Assembly: GCA_900543475.1 (NCBI GenBank)
Contig: UQRU01000012.1
Location: forward strand, 1-33,755
Source: an uncultured Eubacteriales bacterium
GTDB lineage: Bacteria > Bacillota > Clostridia > Christensenellales > CAG-138
Direction of reading: 5' to 3'
DNA: 33,755 nt
The position numbers were made by a program, and so were the translations under genes. This document shows, in pieces, positions 32,801 through 33,755 of the stretch (position 1 is its first letter; each line of letters starts with the position of its first letter). Under the pieces are notes generated by a model. It made no database searches. It saw nothing but the letters and a program-made list of their open reading frames with translations, and was not told where the DNA came from.

Positions 32801-33490
32801 TTATAGATAAACGATTTGGCACAGGTTTTCCGGGGACCCTACGTAGAACCGGCTGCCGGGTTGCAGGCGTTCCGGGTAATTGGGCGGCAGCTTTTTCCCA
32901 TCCGCCAAGGCGGTGCCGAAGCGGGAGTTTAGGTCGATGAGGATGGGCCCGCCCTGGTCTATCCGGATGCAGCAATGCTGATGGCTGACGCCGGGGGTGC
33001 CGTCGGGGAAGCGGACGCCGCAGGCAGCCGCCCGGCCCAGCACGATGCCGCTGCTGCCGATCCGGTAGGTATGGCCCCGGAGGGGGCCGGAAATGCATTT
33101 GATCCCCAGGCTGCGGCCGGCCTTGGCGGCGGGGAGGAAGGCAGGCCGCAGGGGCGGGCCAAAGGCGTTTTCCTCGGAGACCCCCGGCTGGCAAAACCAG
33201 ATCACCAGCACGAGCCAGCCGAAAAAGGGCACAAGGCCCATCAGCAGCCACAGGCCGCTACGGCCTATATCGTGGAGCCGGCGCACGGAAACCGACAGGC
33301 TGGGGATCAGAGTGAACAGGGAAAACAGCCCCAGCAGCAACCAGCCAAGGGCGGTAAACCTAAGCAGGGAAAAGGCGAAGAGGATGCTGTACTGAAACAG
33401 CATAAAGTACCAGAATTCCTTGCGGCCCGAGCGGCCGGAAAATTGGGCGTAGTTGCGCAGGGCCTGTTCTACGGCGTTCATAAATTCCAT
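32801..33490 (-). CDS. DUF805 membrane protein fused to a FHA domain
   Basis: A 229-aa protein. Residues 1-105 are a DUF805 membrane domain with the typical 'GRSGRKEFWYFMLF' start, 'VRRLHDIGRSG' and about four hydrophobic helices. A short loop leads to a C-terminal FHA domain ('IVLGRAAACGV', 'PGVSHQHCCI', 'LNSRFGTALADGKKL') that keeps Arg, Ser and His. It anchors a phosphothreonine reader at the membrane. The ATG at 33490 has GGGAGG 10 bases upstream; a second ATG 9 bases on is possible. It is the first gene of the minus-strand signalling operon. Confidence 0.9.
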   Translation of the reverse strand: MEFMNAVEQALRNYAQFSGRSGRKEFWYFMLFQYSILFAFSLLRFTALGWLLLGLFSLFTLIPSLSVSVRRLHDIGRSGLWLLMGLVPFFGWLVLVIWFCQPGVSEENAFGPPLRPAFLPAAKAGRSLGIKCISGPLRGHTYRIGSSGIVLGRAAACGVRFPDGTPGVSHQHCCIRIDQGGPILIDLNSRFGTALADGKKLPPNYPERLQPGSRFYVGSPENLCQIVYL

Positions 33491-33525
33491 TGTTGGCAGC
33501 CTCCCTCTATGAAGAGCTAAATCAT

Positions 33526-33543
33526 GATGCTAATTTTAGCATC
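33526..33543 (-). promoter_or_regulatory. Operator-like palindrome over an extended -10 promoter
   Basis: GATGCTAA (33526-33533) and TTAGCATC (33536-33543) form a perfect inverted repeat with a 2-base spacer. On the minus strand it contains TGC-TAAAAT, an extended -10 element. No good -35 lies 17 bp upstream. A repressor or activator bound here would control the whole FHA/PP2C/kinase operon, whose first start is 36 bases downstream. Confidence 0.6.
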
Positions 33544-33601
33544 CCGCCCTGCGGCTTTCGTCCAAATGCTTTCCATTTCCCCACCGGCCCGGCGAAACGC
33601 T

Positions 33602-33624
33602 AAAAGCCGCCCTTCAGGGCGGCT
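33602..33624 (-). terminator. Terminator of an upstream minus-strand gene outside the window
   Basis: AGCCGCCC (33605-33612) pairs with GGGCGGCT (33617-33624) around a 4-base loop. Read on the minus strand, the stem is followed by TTTT, so it ends transcription from a gene to the right of the window and insulates the signalling operon. Confidence 0.6.
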
Positions 33625-33636
33625 CAGCCTGTCGAA

Positions 33637-33735
33637 AAACCCTTGGGGGTTCGGGGGCCGCAGCCCCCGGAGGCTTTGATCGGATTTGGCGGCGTGTACG
33701 GCAAATCCGCAAAAAGCCTTGCGTAGCAAGGGTTT
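33637..33735. repeat. 99-bp element with 9-bp terminal inverted repeats and three inner hairpins
   Basis: AAACCCTTG (33637-33645) and CAAGGGTTT (33727-33735) are perfect inverted repeats. Inside are CGGGGGC/GCCCCCG (33652-33658 with 33663-33669), CGGATTTG/CAAATCCG (33681-33688 with 33702-33709) and CCTTGC/GCAAGG (33717-33722 with 33726-33731). It could be a MITE-like or REP-like repeat, or a structured 3' region. No coding sequence is convincing. Confidence 0.45.
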
Positions 33736-33755
33736 CTCTGCATAGCTCCCTGGCC

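Noticed and set aside
24514..33490. A type VII secretion locus
   Set aside because: FHA, PP2C and kinase genes often sit near such loci, but no EssC-like ATPase, WXG100 protein or EccD-like membrane protein is present in the window.
33637..33735. A CRISPR repeat or tRNA at the right end
   Set aside because: There is only one unit without spacers, and no cloverleaf or anticodon arm can be drawn.

Overview
The window is a GC-rich chromosomal segment. Strong Shine-Dalgarno sites, several TTG starts, a tandem glycine riboswitch, a split GcvPA/GcvPB and a Ser/Thr-kinase/PP2C/FHA island all point to an anaerobic Firmicute of class Clostridia, plausibly a gut Oscillospirales/Eubacteriales member. 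The taxon is inferred from gene content; there is no rRNA here. I found no tRNA, transposase, CRISPR array or phage gene.

Left third (about 150-15340): an N-heterocycle catabolic locus. A PucR-type regulator on the minus strand faces a plus-strand gene train. The train encodes a GNAT-like protein, an SCP-x-type thiolase lacking its nucleophilic Cys, a DUF35 zinc-ribbon/OB partner, FdrA, a DUF1116 (YlbE-like) protein and a cyclase-family metal hydrolase. It continues with a small frameshifted membrane protein, a three-subunit molybdenum hydroxylase of the xanthine dehydrogenase family, a decayed UraA/PyrP-like NCS2 permease and a DUF2877 (YlbF-like) protein. FdrA, DUF1116 and DUF2877 are the three components reported as oxamate carbamoyltransferase (AllFGH) in E. 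coli. The locus therefore looks built to hydroxylate an imported purine- or pyrimidine-like ring, open it, and recover a carbamoyl group as carbamoyl phosphate. The true substrate is open, because the hydroxylase appears to lack two residues that xanthine enzymes use to hold xanthine.

Middle (15340-23150): a complete glycine cleavage operon behind a sigma-A-type promoter and a tandem glycine riboswitch with an intrinsic terminator. The first gene is a natural fusion of GcvT (aminomethyltransferase) to a full serine hydroxymethyltransferase. It is followed by gcvH, gcvPA, gcvPB and lpdA. Together these would turn glycine into CO2, NH3, NADH and methylene-THF, and pass the one-carbon unit to a second glycine to make serine.

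Right third (23260-33500): a phosphothreonine signalling island. A 370-aa HTH-like protein on the plus strand converges on a minus-strand operon. In transcription order the operon encodes DUF805-FHA, zinc-ribbon-FHA, a membrane PP2C, a soluble PP2C, a trypsin-like lipoprotein with a transmembrane helix and cytoplasmic FHA domain, a C-tail-anchored Ser/Thr kinase, and a zinc-ribbon Ser/Thr kinase with a large beta-solenoid-like outer domain. The last gene carries a frameshift in a proline-rich linker. The operon starts at an extended -10 promoter buried in a perfect 18-bp palindrome.

Three apparent frameshifts (about 8650, 13183 and 26980) all have the same sense, equivalent to one missing base. 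Base-calling error must be excluded for them, but the permease also has two in-frame stop codons, which favours real decay there. All calls rest on reading motifs by eye; no database search was run.
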